Of a stretch of 20,859 bases of DNA, positions 9,621-17,943 are shown piece by piece. Below the pieces are notes generated by a model. The model was not told the DNA's origin. It was given only the letters and a program-made list of their open reading frames with translations, and did no database searches. Made by a program: the position numbers and the translations under genes. Position 1 is the stretch's first letter. Every line of letters begins with the position of its first letter. The DNA comes from JACVRW01 sp036519295 (GTDB lineage: Bacteria; Actinomycetota; Thermoleophilia; Solirubrobacterales; Thermoleophilaceae), in the NCBI GenBank assembly GCA_036519295.1, contig DATDLN010000227.1, positions 1 through 20,859 of the forward strand, in the 5' to 3' direction.

Positions 9621-11657
9621 ATGGCGAAGGACACCGAGAAGCTCATTCGCCAGCTCAGCCTGATCTCGTTCCTGATGGCCGAGCGGCGTCCCGTTTCGGC
9701 CCTCGAGATCAAGCAGGACGTGGAGGGCTACTCGCAGATGAACGACGAGGCGTTCGCCCGTCGCTTCTACGCCGACCGCGCCGAACTCGATTCCCTCGGC
9801 ATCCACCTGAAGGTCGACAAGCCCGCGGAGGGCAATTACGAGGCCGAGAACTACTCGCTCCCGCCGGAGAACTTCTATCTGTCGGCGATCGAGTTCACGG
9901 ACAGGGAGTTGAGCGCGCTGCGCATGTCCCTCAGCCTGCTCGACGGCGAGTTCGCCTACGCGGAGCCACTGCGTCTGGCGCTCCAGCAGCTGTCCTGGGG
10001 CAAGCCGTCGCCGCTCGACGCGCCGGAGCAGCGAAGCGTGGCGCTGGCGGTCACGGCCGGCGCCGGCGGCCGCGAGCTTTCGCAGCGGCTGACGAAGGTG
10101 GAGACGGCCATCTTCCGCCGCAAGACGATCGTCTTCGACTACTACACGATCGGGCGCGACGCCGAGGAGAAGCGCAAGGTCGACCCTTACCACCTGCTTT
10201 TCCGCGGCGGGCAGTTCTACCTGATCGGCTACTCGCACGAGCGCGACAACGTGCGCGTCTTCAGGGTCTCGCGCATCCGCGGGAAGGTCGGCTACGCGTC
10301 GAAGGCGGAGCACGACTTCAACCGCCCCGAGGAGTTCGACCCGCGCACCTACGCCACCCGCACGGACTGGCAGCTCGGCGATCCCGTGGGCCGCGCGCGC
10401 ATCTGGCTCTCGGACCGGATCGACTGGCTCGCGCTCCGTCACTTCGGACACGCGGGCGAGGTCACGGAGGCCGACGACGGCGTCATCTTCGAGACCGACT
10501 ACGCGGACTCCCGTCAGATGGTGGCCTGGGTGCTCGGCCTCGGCGAGCAGGCACGGATCGAGGGTCCGGACGAGCTCGCGGCGGAGGCGCGCGAGCGGCT
10601 CGAGCTCGTGATCGAGCGCCACTCTCAGCCGCTCGAGCTCGCGGCGCCGGTGAAGCGCCGGCCCAGGGAGGAGACGGAGCCCGACGACGACGGGCAGGAG
10701 TCGCCGATCCGGCCCGAGCGCTTTGCCCGCCTCGTCACGCTCGCCGGCATCCTGATCGAGGCCGCACGCGAGGCTCGCAAGCTCGAGGTCGCCGAGCTGT
10801 GTGAGCGGCTTCAGGTCTCAGAGCAGGAGCTGCGCCAGGACATCGACGTGCTGAACGTCGTGAACTTCGGCGGCGGCAGCTACGTGCTCTACGCGGAGGT
10901 TCAGGGCGACCAGATCGAGGTCGACCCCGAGCCCTACGGCGACAACTTCGCGCGGCCGGCCCGCCTGCTTCCCCTCGAGGCCAAGGCGCTCGTCGCCGCC
11001 ATCGACCTGATCGGCGAGCACCTGCCGGGGGGCTCGCTCGCGTCCGCGCGCCAGAAGATCGTCGACGTCCTCGGCCAGGACCCGGCCGAGGAGGGCCTCC
11101 AGATCACGAACGCCAAGGGCGACGACTCCGAGATCGCCCGCGTCGTCACCCGCGCGGTCACGCGGAAGCGGCTGCTTCGGATCGACTACTACAAGGAAAA
11201 CGAGGACGAGTTCATCGAGCGGACGATTGAGCCCTACAAGCTCGCCAACGGCCAGGAGGGCTGGTACGTCCACTCCTACGACCTCGAGAAGGACAGTCCG
11301 CGCTCTTACCGCCTCGACCGTATCCGTGAGGCAACCGTCCTGGACGAAAGCTTCGAGCCGCGGCCGGGCATAGAGCCCGACGTGCACGGCTGGCTCGCAA
11401 GCGGCGAGGTGCCGTCGTCGAAGAGCGCGCGCATCTGGGTCTCGCCCGAGCGCGCCCGCTGGGAGCGCGAGGACCACCGCGTGATCGAGGAGCTGGCGGA
11501 CGGCGCCGTGATCGTCGAGCGAACCTACGCCTCGCACGAGTGGCTGGCACGCGAGCTGCTGAAGGCGGCCGGCGATGCCGTGGTGGTGGAGCCTGAGGAC
11601 GCGCGGGCCGCCGTGCTGGAGGCGGCCGAGCAGCTGGCCGGCGCGGTCCGGCGTTAA
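9621..11657 (+). CDS. Fused PafB-PafC-like transcriptional regulator with two WYL modules
   Basis: The 678-residue protein is two similar halves joined by a charged linker (about 345-362, rich in Glu, Asp and Arg). Half one has a winged helix (about 5-80) and a WYL domain (about 165-235). Half two has a winged helix (about 363-440) and a second WYL domain (about 515-575, FIERTIEPYKLANGQEGWYVHSYD). Each is followed by a WCX-type C-terminal extension. In mycobacteria PafB and PafC are separate, adjacent genes of about 330 residues that act together as a DNA-damage-induced activator; natural fusions are known in some actinobacteria. A similar damage-response role is inferred, but no paf/proteasome genes adjoin it here. 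The start at 9621 excludes an upstream extension that would run into the divergent coxM. Its TAA overlaps the next ATG by one base (TAATG). Confidence 0.88.
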   Translation: MAKDTEKLIRQLSLISFLMAERRPVSALEIKQDVEGYSQMNDEAFARRFYADRAELDSLGIHLKVDKPAEGNYEAENYSLPPENFYLSAIEFTDRELSALRMSLSLLDGEFAYAEPLRLALQQLSWGKPSPLDAPEQRSVALAVTAGAGGRELSQRLTKVETAIFRRKTIVFDYYTIGRDAEEKRKVDPYHLLFRGGQFYLIGYSHERDNVRVFRVSRIRGKVGYASKAEHDFNRPEEFDPRTYATRTDWQLGDPVGRARIWLSDRIDWLALRHFGHAGEVTEADDGVIFETDYADSRQMVAWVLGLGEQARIEGPDELAAEARERLELVIERHSQPLELAAPVKRRPREETEPDDDGQESPIRPERFARLVTLAGILIEAAREARKLEVAELCERLQVSEQELRQDIDVLNVVNFGGGSYVLYAEVQGDQIEVDPEPYGDNFARPARLLPLEAKALVAAIDLIGEHLPGGSLASARQKIVDVLGQDPAEEGLQITNAKGDDSEIARVVTRAVTRKRLLRIDYYKENEDEFIERTIEPYKLANGQEGWYVHSYDLEKDSPRSYRLDRIREATVLDESFEPRPGIEPDVHGWLASGEVPSSKSARIWVSPERARWEREDHRVIEELADGAVIVERTYASHEWLARELLKAAGDAVVVEPEDARAAVLEAAEQLAGAVRR

Positions 11658-12118
11658 TGCCATCTCGCCGCGCTCAGATCGAGATGACTGCGGACGAGGT
11701 TCTCGCATTCGTCGCCGACCAGATGGTCATGCAATGCGCGACGGTGGGGCCGCGCGGCCTACCGCACATGGTCCCGCTCTGGTATGTCCCCGAGGGGATC
11801 GAGCTCGTCGGCTGGACCTACGCCAAGTCCCAGAAGGCGAGGAATCTAGAGCGGGACCCGCGAGCCACGGTCGGCATCGAGGACGGCGTGCAGTACCACC
11901 AGCTGCGCGGCGTCATGTTCGAATGCGACGTGGAGATGGAGCGCGACCCGTCCAAAGTCGAGCAGAATGGCCTCATGCTGTTCAACCGCTATGCCGGCGA
12001 GCTCAGCCCAGAGATCCGGGAGATGGTGGCGAACCAGGCGCGGAAGCGCGTGGGCCTGCGCTTCGTTCCGTCTCGCGTGGTGAGCTGGGACCATCGCAAG
12101 CTTGGCGACGTCTACTGA
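11657..12118 (+). CDS. PPOX-class split-barrel flavin/F420-binding family protein
   Basis: The 153-residue protein matches the pyridoxamine 5'-phosphate oxidase-like split barrel. The strand pattern MQCATVGPRGLPHMVPLWYVPEG, followed by TYAKSQKARNLERDPRATVGIEDG, is the usual cofactor-binding core of this superfamily in actinobacteria. Members bind FMN, F420 or haem, and many actinobacterial ones reduce or oxidise small molecules with F420. The cofactor and substrate cannot be read from the sequence. The start codon overlaps the stop of the WYL regulator (TAATG), so the pair is translationally linked. Four bases separate its stop from rfbA. The C-terminus (VPSRVVSWDHRKLGDVY) has the WDHRKL ending seen in this subgroup. 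Confidence 0.83.
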   Translation: MPSRRAQIEMTADEVLAFVADQMVMQCATVGPRGLPHMVPLWYVPEGIELVGWTYAKSQKARNLERDPRATVGIEDGVQYHQLRGVMFECDVEMERDPSKVEQNGLMLFNRYAGELSPEIREMVANQARKRVGLRFVPSRVVSWDHRKLGDVY

Positions 12119-12122
12119 CGCG

Positions 12123-13190
12123 ATGAAGGGCCTGATTCTTTCCGGCGGCAAGGGAACCCGCCTGCGCCCCCTCACCCACACGAGCGCGAAGCAGCTCGTT
12201 CCCGTGGCCAACAAGCCGGTGCTCTTCTACGGGCTCGAGGCGATGGGCGCCGCCGGCATCGGCGATGTAGGGATCATCATCGCCCCCGAGACCGGCGCCG
12301 AGATCCGCGACGCGGCGGGCGACGGCTCGCGCTTCGGCGTCTCGATCGAATACATCGAGCAGGACGAGCCGCTGGGGCTCGCCCACGCCGTGCTCACGGC
12401 CGAACCGTTCCTCGGCGACTCGCCGTTCGTCATGTATCTTGGCGACAACCTGCTGCGCGACGGGATCGTCGACCTCGTCGACACCTTCCGCACCGAGGAG
12501 CCCGACGCGCTCATCCTTCTCACCCCTGTGCCGGACCCAGAGCACTACGGGGTGGCCGAGCTGAACGGCGAGGGCCGAGTGGGCCGGCTGGTCGAGAAGC
12601 CCAAGGAGCCGCAGACGAACCTCGCGCTGGTGGGCGTCTACATGTTCAAGCCCGCGATCTTCGACGCCGCCCGCGCGATCGAGCCCTCCTGGCGCGGCGA
12701 GCTCGAGATCACAGACGCGATCCAGACGCTGGTGGACCGCGGCCTGCGGGTGGACCCGCACATCGTGCACGGCTGGTGGAAGGACACGGGCCAGGTGCAG
12801 GACATGCTCGAGGCCAACCGGCTGATCCTCGACGACCTCGAGGAGCGCGTGGAGGGCGAGCTGGTCAACTCCCGCGTGGAGGGTCGCGTCGTGATCGAGG
12901 AAGGCGCGCGCCTCGAGCGGACCACCGTGCGCGGCCCGGCCATCGTCGGGCGCGGCTCGCAGATCCGCGACGCGTACATCGGACCCTACACCGCCATCGG
13001 CGAGGAAGTCGCGATCGAGAAGGCCGAGCTCGAGCACTCGATCGTCCTCTCCGGCTCCTCCATCCGCGACCTCGAGTACCGCATCGAGGCGAGCCTGATC
13101 GGCAAGGACGTGCGGATCGGCCGCGGGCCCGCCTTGCCCAAGGCCTACCGCTTCGTGGTGGGCGACCACGCCGACGTGCAGATTCTCTAG
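12123..13190 (+). CDS. rfbA: Glucose-1-phosphate thymidylyltransferase, long (StrD-like) form
   Basis: The 355-residue nucleotidyltransferase makes dTDP-glucose from dTTP and glucose-1-phosphate, the first step towards dTDP-rhamnose and related sugars. The N-terminal nucleotide loop GGKGTRLRPLT (8-18) is followed by KQLVPVANKP (23-32), the metal-binding Asp108 in YLGDN, EKPKEP, and GWWKDTG (217-223). After about residue 240 there is a run of hexapeptide-like repeats (VVIEEGARLERTTV, AIVGRGSQIRDAYI, AIGEEVAIEKAELE) forming a left-handed beta helix. This extension marks the long form known from antibiotic-sugar clusters and many actinobacteria; the short RmlA has about 290 residues. ATG 12123 was preferred over an in-frame start at 12102 that overlaps the PPOX gene. 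There is no clear ribosome-binding site, which fits translation coupled to the upstream gene. Confidence 0.93.
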   Translation: MKGLILSGGKGTRLRPLTHTSAKQLVPVANKPVLFYGLEAMGAAGIGDVGIIIAPETGAEIRDAAGDGSRFGVSIEYIEQDEPLGLAHAVLTAEPFLGDSPFVMYLGDNLLRDGIVDLVDTFRTEEPDALILLTPVPDPEHYGVAELNGEGRVGRLVEKPKEPQTNLALVGVYMFKPAIFDAARAIEPSWRGELEITDAIQTLVDRGLRVDPHIVHGWWKDTGQVQDMLEANRLILDDLEERVEGELVNSRVEGRVVIEEGARLERTTVRGPAIVGRGSQIRDAYIGPYTAIGEEVAIEKAELEHSIVLSGSSIRDLEYRIEASLIGKDVRIGRGPALPKAYRFVVGDHADVQIL

Positions 13191-13227
13191 GCGGTCGCCA
13201 ATCGGGGGTTCGGCTAGCCGTAGCGAC

Positions 13228-13251
13228 TTGACGGGCGCGGCGGGTCACAAT
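13228..13251 (+). promoter_or_regulatory. Weak promoter-like elements before the histidine kinase gene
   Basis: The 69-nt gap after rfbA is the longest break in the co-oriented run. It holds TTGACG (13228-13233) and CACAAT (13246-13251). The spacing of 12 bp is too short for a standard promoter. CACAAT alone lies eight bases before an SD-less ATG and could drive a leaderless transcript. Confidence 0.25.
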
Positions 13252-13259
13252 CCGACGCG

Positions 13260-14474
13260 ATGGGCGCTAGCGTCCCCATCGTCGACCCAAGCCACGACCA
13301 GCCCTCGGTTGCGAAGCTGGAAGCGCTCCTCGCCGAGCAGGCGGCGCTGCGTCGGGTCGCAACGCTCGTCGCCGGCGATCCGGACGCGGGACGGCTGTTC
13401 GAGGTCGTCTGCGAGGAGGTCGGGCGCGTCCTGGGCGTGGAAAGCACCAACATCCTGCGGTTTGAGGACGAGGGCACCCAGACGGTCGTAGGTGCCTGGG
13501 CCGCCAGCGGCGCGCCCTGGTTCCCGCCAGGCGAGAGGGTCCCGATCGACGGGGAAACGGTCGCTGGGAAGCTGCGCCGGACCGGCAGACCCCAGCGGGT
13601 GGACGAGTACACGGGCGTCCGCGGCGAGCTCGTGAAGGTGCTGCAAGCGGTGGGCATCAGGTCCGCGGTCGGCGCGCCGGTCACGGTCGCCGGCACAACG
13701 TGGGGCGGCATCGTGGCATCGAGTGGGCGCCCTCACGCCTTCCCCGAGGGTGCCGAGAACCGACTGGCCGACTTCGCGGAGCTGGTCACGGCAGCGCTCG
13801 CCAACGAGGACGCGCGGGTGCAACTCGCGGCCTCGCGCGCCCGGATAGTTCAGGCGGGCTACGAGGAGCGCCGTCGGCTTGGCCGCGATCTGCACGACGG
13901 CGCCCAACAGGAGCTGGTGAGCGCAGTGATCAGCTTGAAGCTCGCGCAGCGAAGGTTGGCGGACGCCCCGCACGAGGTGCCCGGGCTCGTAGATGACGCA
14001 CTCGCCCAGTTGCAGTCAGGGATCCGAGACCTGCGTGAGCTCGCCGCCGGAATTCACCCGAGCGTCCTCGCCGATCGCGGCCTCGGCGCCGCGCTGAGGG
14101 CGCTTGCAGCCCGATCACCGATGCCGGTGGAGCTATTGGACGTGCCCTCGGAGCGGCTGCCGGGCCCTGTCGAGGCCTCCGCTTACTTCGTCGTGGCGGA
14201 GGCGCTCACAAACGCCGCCAAGCATGCGCGCTGCAGCCATGCCGCGGTCGGCGTGCGCGTGGAGGACGGATGGACGATCGTCGAAGTTCGCGACGACGGT
14301 GTCGGCGGCGTTGATGCCTCCGGCGGGACGGGGCTGCGCGGGCTCGCCGATCGCGTCAACGCGCTGGGAGGCACGCTGGAGATCGAGAGCCCGGCCGGGG
14401 AGGGCACGACCATCCGCGCGACCATCGCACCGTGCGCGCGAGACGTCGGGAATCAGATATCCATTCGGCCGTGA
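13260..14474 (+). CDS. Soluble GAF-domain sensor histidine kinase (HisKA_3/NarL-type)
   Basis: The 404-residue cytoplasmic kinase has an N-terminal GAF domain (about residues 30-180) that would sense a small ligand or redox state. A HisKA_3 dimerisation segment follows, with phospho-acceptor His212 in RRRLGRDLHDGAQQELV. A HATPase domain follows: N-box EALTNAAKHA with Asn318, G1 box DDGVGG (345-350) and G2 box GTGLRGLADRV. No transmembrane segment or signal peptide is present. HisKA_3 kinases pair with NarL/LuxR-type response regulators, but none lies in this window, so it is an orphan here. It sits between rfbA and rfbD, and its TGA overlaps the rfbD GTG as GTGA (14471-14474). This close coupling suggests co-expression with dTDP-sugar enzymes. 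What it senses is not known. Confidence 0.93.
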   Translation: MGASVPIVDPSHDQPSVAKLEALLAEQAALRRVATLVAGDPDAGRLFEVVCEEVGRVLGVESTNILRFEDEGTQTVVGAWAASGAPWFPPGERVPIDGETVAGKLRRTGRPQRVDEYTGVRGELVKVLQAVGIRSAVGAPVTVAGTTWGGIVASSGRPHAFPEGAENRLADFAELVTAALANEDARVQLAASRARIVQAGYEERRRLGRDLHDGAQQELVSAVISLKLAQRRLADAPHEVPGLVDDALAQLQSGIRDLRELAAGIHPSVLADRGLGAALRALAARSPMPVELLDVPSERLPGPVEASAYFVVAEALTNAAKHARCSHAAVGVRVEDGWTIVEVRDDGVGGVDASGGTGLRGLADRVNALGGTLEIESPAGEGTTIRATIAPCARDVGNQISIRP

Positions 14475-15271
14475 GGATCTTCGTCACCGGCGGCGGTGGG
14501 ATGCTGGGGCAGGACGTGGTGCGCGCCGCGGGCGACGGCGTCATGGCGCTCTCGCACGCGGATCTCGATGTGACGGACGCCGGCGCGGTGCGGGAGGCAC
14601 TGGAGGGTGCCGACCTGGTAATCAACTGCGCCGCCTGGACCAACGTCGACGGCGCCGAGGAGCACCCGCAGGCGGCGCTCGCCGTCAACCGGGATGGTGC
14701 TCGCAACGTCGCCGAAGCGGCCGAGCGAGTGCTGTACGTGTCGAGCGACTACGTCTTCGACGGCGCGAAGCGCGCGCCGTACGTCGAGTCTGACCCGACC
14801 GCCCCGCTCCAGAGCTACGGCCGCTCCAAACTGGCCGGCGAGCTGGCCACCGCCCAGGCGAACCCGCGCCACTTCATCGTGCGCTCGTCGTGGCTGTTCG
14901 GCGCGGGGGGCGGGAACTTCGTGGAGACGATGCTGCGCCTCGGACGGGAGCGGGGCGAGCTTCGGGTCGTCGACGATCAGGTCGGCTGCCCGACCTTCAC
15001 CGGCCACCTGGCCGAGGCTATCGTCGCACTGGCTCGCACCGAGGACTACGGGATCCACCACCTCGCCGGTACGGGGAAAAGCTCCTGGTACCAGTTCGCC
15101 CGCGAGATATTCGAACGCTCCGGCGTTGACTGCCACGTGGAGCCCTGCACCACCGATGAATATCCGCGGCCCGCCCGCCGCCCGGCGTGGTCCGTGCTCG
15201 GCAGCGAGCGAGGCCGTTCGCTGCCACCGTGGCAAGAGGGCCTCGACGCCTACCTCGGAGTCCGCGCGTGA
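14471..15271 (+). CDS. rfbD: dTDP-4-dehydrorhamnose reductase
   Basis: The 266-residue extended SDR carries out the last step of dTDP-L-rhamnose synthesis, the NAD(P)H reduction of the 4-keto group. The dinucleotide motif TGGGGMLG (6-13), NCAAWTNVDGAEEHPQAA and SSDYVFDG are classic RfbD blocks. Tyr116 and Lys120 of YGRSK are catalytic. VGCPTFTGHLAEAI and the ARRPAWSVL ending near the C-terminus also match. It is somewhat shorter than the usual 280-300 residues. The GTG start at 14471 overlaps the kinase stop and was chosen because the first beta strand (VRIFVTG) begins there; an earlier ATG at 14432 would add residues antisense to nothing known and overlap the kinase more. Its stop overlaps rfbB as GTGA (15268-15271). 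Confidence 0.93.
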   Translation: MRIFVTGGGGMLGQDVVRAAGDGVMALSHADLDVTDAGAVREALEGADLVINCAAWTNVDGAEEHPQAALAVNRDGARNVAEAAERVLYVSSDYVFDGAKRAPYVESDPTAPLQSYGRSKLAGELATAQANPRHFIVRSSWLFGAGGGNFVETMLRLGRERGELRVVDDQVGCPTFTGHLAEAIVALARTEDYGIHHLAGTGKSSWYQFAREIFERSGVDCHVEPCTTDEYPRPARRPAWSVLGSERGRSLPPWQEGLDAYLGVRA

Positions 15272-16251
15272 GGCTGCTCGTCACCGGCGCGGCCGGCTTC
15301 ATCGGCTCGACGTACGTGCACTTGCTGCACGGGGAGCACGAGGTGACGATCCTCGACAAGCTCACCTACGCGGGCCGGCGGGAGAACCTCCCCGAGGACG
15401 TCGAGCTCGTCGTGGGATCGATCGAGGATCGCGACCTCGTGCTCCAGCTCACCGAGGGCGTCGACGCCGTTGTGAACTTCGCGGCCGAGTCGCACGTGGA
15501 CCGCTCGATCGCCGATCAGGAGGCGTTCGCGCGGACCCACGTGATCGGCACGAGCGTGCTGCTCGACGCCGTGAGGGAGCGTGCGGTGCCGCGCTTTCTC
15601 CAGGTCTCGACCGACGAGGTCTACGGCTCGATCGCCGACGGCTCGTTCACGGAGCGCTCGCCGCTCGATCCCTCGTCGCCCTACTCGGCGACGAAGGCCG
15701 GCGGCGACCTCCTGGTCTCGGCACACGCCCACACCCACGGCGTGGAGGCGGTGATCTGCCGGGGGTCGAACAACTACGGGCCGCGCCAGTACCCGGAGAA
15801 GCTGATCCCGCTGTGCGTGCTGAACGCTCTCCACGGCGATCCCCTCCCCGTGTACGGCGACGGACGCCAGGTGCGCAACTGGCTCTACGTGGAGGACTTC
15901 TGCCGCGCCATCCATACCGTCCTGTCCCGCGGTCGGCCAGGCGAGGCGTACAACGTGGGCGGCCCCGACGAATGCGAGAACCTGCTCGTCGTCAAGCGCA
16001 TCCTGGAGCTGACAGGCGGGGACGAATCGCTCATCGAGCATGTGCGCGACCGCCCCGGCCACGACCGCCGTTACTCCCTGTCGAGCGAAAAGGTGCGCTC
16101 GGAGCTCGGTTGGGAGCCGGAGGTCCGTTTCGACGAGGGACTGGAGCGCACAGTTGAGTGGTACCGTGCCAACGAGTGGTGGTGGGCGCCCATCCGGTCC
16201 GGCGAGTACCGCGAGTACTACGAGCAGCATTACGGCCGCGCGCTCGGCTGA
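15268..16251 (+). CDS. rfbB: dTDP-glucose 4,6-dehydratase
   Basis: The 327-residue extended SDR makes dTDP-4-keto-6-deoxyglucose, the second step of the pathway. The NAD motif TGAAGFIG (6-13), LDKLTYAG, FAAESHVDRSI and the active-site set Thr115-Asp116-Glu117 (STDEVYG) and Tyr139-x3-Lys143 (YSATK) are all present. SNNYGPRQYPEKLIPL is a highly typical RfbB substrate-binding block, and GRQVRNWLYVEDFC follows. The length matches the family. The GTG start at 15268 overlaps the rfbD stop. An alternative start at 15187 adds 27 Arg-rich residues inside rfbD and was rejected. The epimerase gene rfbC, which completes the rhamnose pathway, is not in the window. Confidence 0.95.
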   Translation: MRLLVTGAAGFIGSTYVHLLHGEHEVTILDKLTYAGRRENLPEDVELVVGSIEDRDLVLQLTEGVDAVVNFAAESHVDRSIADQEAFARTHVIGTSVLLDAVRERAVPRFLQVSTDEVYGSIADGSFTERSPLDPSSPYSATKAGGDLLVSAHAHTHGVEAVICRGSNNYGPRQYPEKLIPLCVLNALHGDPLPVYGDGRQVRNWLYVEDFCRAIHTVLSRGRPGEAYNVGGPDECENLLVVKRILELTGGDESLIEHVRDRPGHDRRYSLSSEKVRSELGWEPEVRFDEGLERTVEWYRANEWWWAPIRSGEYREYYEQHYGRALG

Positions 16252-17933
16252 GCGCGACGTTCGTCGCGGGCCTGGCCGCCCTCGGGCTGCCCGCGGTCGC
16301 CCAGGCGCGGCCCGACCATCGGGTTGGCCACGTCGTAATCATCTACCAGGAGAACCACAGCTTCGACAACCTGTACGGGCGCTGGGAGCGCGTCCGCGGG
16401 GTGTCGGACGCGCCGCGGGCGAAGACGATCCAGGTGAACCAGCAGGGCGCGCCGTACACGTGCCTGAAGCAGAACGACGTGAACCTGACGTCGCCGCCGT
16501 TGCCGGCCACGTGCACCGACGAGACGACCGGCTCGGCCTTCACCAGCAATTTCCGCAACGCCCCGTTCTTGATCGACGACTACATCCCAGCCACCGCCAC
16601 GACCTGCCCGCCGCCGGGCGTGTTCGCCCCCAACGGCATTCCTAACGGGAGCGGTCTGCCGGGCGGTTGCACCCGCGACCTCGTACACCGCTTCTACCAG
16701 GAGCAGTACCAGCTCGCCGACGGCGCGCAGAACCTCTACGTGACGGGCAGCGACGCGATCGGCTTGACGATGGGCGTCTACGACACGAGGCGGCTGCCCA
16801 TCTACCGCTACCTCCACGCGCGGCGGCATCCGCGTTATGCGATCGCGGACAACTTCTTCCAGGCCGCGTTCGGGGGCTCCTTCCTCAACCACCAGTGGCT
16901 TGTCGCCGCCGCCACGCCGGTGTGGCCGGACGCGGTCAACGACGGGTCGGCGAACGACCTGCACTCCGTGGTGGACGAGAACGGGATGCCGACCAGCTAT
17001 CCGCTCTACACCTCGCCCCTGGGGTCTGGCGCCGTGGACGGCGCGCTCACGGCTTCCTGCGCTCCGCCCGCGTCCCGCCCGCCCACGCCGAGCGGCGTGG
17101 TGTGCGGCGACTACGCCGTCAACACGATCCAGCCCTCGTACCAGCCGTTTGCACCGGGCACCGCGGAGACCCGCCGGCTGCCGCCCCAGACGCATGCGAC
17201 GATCGGCGACCGCCTAAGCGCCGCCGGCGTCGACTGGGCCTGGTATTCGGGCGGTTGGTCTAACGCGAACGGCAACGTCGGGGCTCCCGGGTGGACGAAC
17301 GGGACCGGCCCCGGTCCGCAGTGCCCGGATCCGAACGCCCTGGCGACCGCCGTGTGGCCGAACTGCCCGGACAAGCTGTTCCAGTTCCACCACCAGCCGT
17401 TCAACTACTTCGCGTCGTTCGCGCCGGGAACGGCCATGCGGGCGGAGCATCTCCGCGACGAGGCGGAGTTCTTCCAGCGGGCGCGCGGCTCCTCCCGGCG
17501 TTGCCGCCTGGACGACGTGAGCTTCGTCAAGCCGATCGGCGCCGAGAACGAGCATCCCGGCTACGCGAGCGCGTCTGCGGGCAGCATGCACCTCGTGGAG
17601 CTCCTGCGGGCGGTCGAGAACGGCCGCTGCGCCCGCGACACGATGGTGATCGTCACCTACGACGAGTTCGGAGGGCAGTGGGACCACGTCCCGCCGCCCG
17701 GCCAGGGCGGCACCTCCGGACCCCACGACGAGATGGGTCCGGGCACGCGCATCCCGGCGCTGGTCATCCATCCCAAGCTGCGGCGGTCGTTCAGCGTGGA
17801 CCACACGCAGTACGACACGACGTCGGTCCTCGCCACCATCGAGCGCGCCGCCCGCGTCGAGCCGCTCACCTCGCGCGACGCGTCGGTAAACGACCTGTTC
17901 GGAGTATTCGGGAGGCGTTCGGCGGGTCGATAG
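16158..17933 (+). CDS. Secreted phosphoesterase family protein (phospholipase C/acid phosphatase type)
   Basis: The protein of up to 591 residues matches the PF04185 phosphoesterase family. It has HVVIIYQENHSFDNLYG (Glu65-Asn66, metal site), GGSFLNHQWLVAAATP in the middle and YDEFGGQWDHVPPP (502-514) with metal-binding Asp and His residues. GPGTRIPALVIHP follows, typical of AcpA and phospholipase C members that cleave phosphate esters outside the cytoplasmic membrane. A hydrophobic segment ending in AVAQA (about 31-50) looks like a signal peptide with cleavage before RPDH. No twin-arginine motif is seen. The start is unresolved: GTG at 16158 (GGAG 11 bases upstream), GTG codons at 16176-16184, or a CTG at 16248 forming a CTGA overlap with the rfbB stop. 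The last lacks the usual basic n-region. Many cysteines suggest disulfides. Confidence 0.85.
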   Translation: MVPCQRVVVGAHPVRRVPRVLRAALRPRARLSATFVAGLAALGLPAVAQARPDHRVGHVVIIYQENHSFDNLYGRWERVRGVSDAPRAKTIQVNQQGAPYTCLKQNDVNLTSPPLPATCTDETTGSAFTSNFRNAPFLIDDYIPATATTCPPPGVFAPNGIPNGSGLPGGCTRDLVHRFYQEQYQLADGAQNLYVTGSDAIGLTMGVYDTRRLPIYRYLHARRHPRYAIADNFFQAAFGGSFLNHQWLVAAATPVWPDAVNDGSANDLHSVVDENGMPTSYPLYTSPLGSGAVDGALTASCAPPASRPPTPSGVVCGDYAVNTIQPSYQPFAPGTAETRRLPPQTHATIGDRLSAAGVDWAWYSGGWSNANGNVGAPGWTNGTGPGPQCPDPNALATAVWPNCPDKLFQFHHQPFNYFASFAPGTAMRAEHLRDEAEFFQRARGSSRRCRLDDVSFVKPIGAENEHPGYASASAGSMHLVELLRAVENGRCARDTMVIVTYDEFGGQWDHVPPPGQGGTSGPHDEMGPGTRIPALVIHPKLRRSFSVDHTQYDTTSVLATIERAARVEPLTSRDASVNDLFGVFGRRSAGR

Positions 17934-17943
17934 TCTCGATCGA

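Noticed and set aside
13228..13256. Full sigma-70 promoter before the histidine kinase
   Set aside because: TTGACG and CACAAT are only 12 bp apart, and the hexamer at proper spacing (TCCGAC) is a poor -10, so only a weak element is recorded.
15250..16230. A 326-codon antisense frame opposite rfbB, and similar ones opposite coxL, the WYL gene, rfbA and the phosphoesterase
   Set aside because: High third-position GC removes stop codons from antisense frames; none shows a domain motif, and the sense genes are intact.
16158..16310. Twin-arginine signal on the phosphoesterase
   Set aside because: RR occurs in the leader but without the following x-F-L-K context; the segment fits an ordinary Sec signal better.
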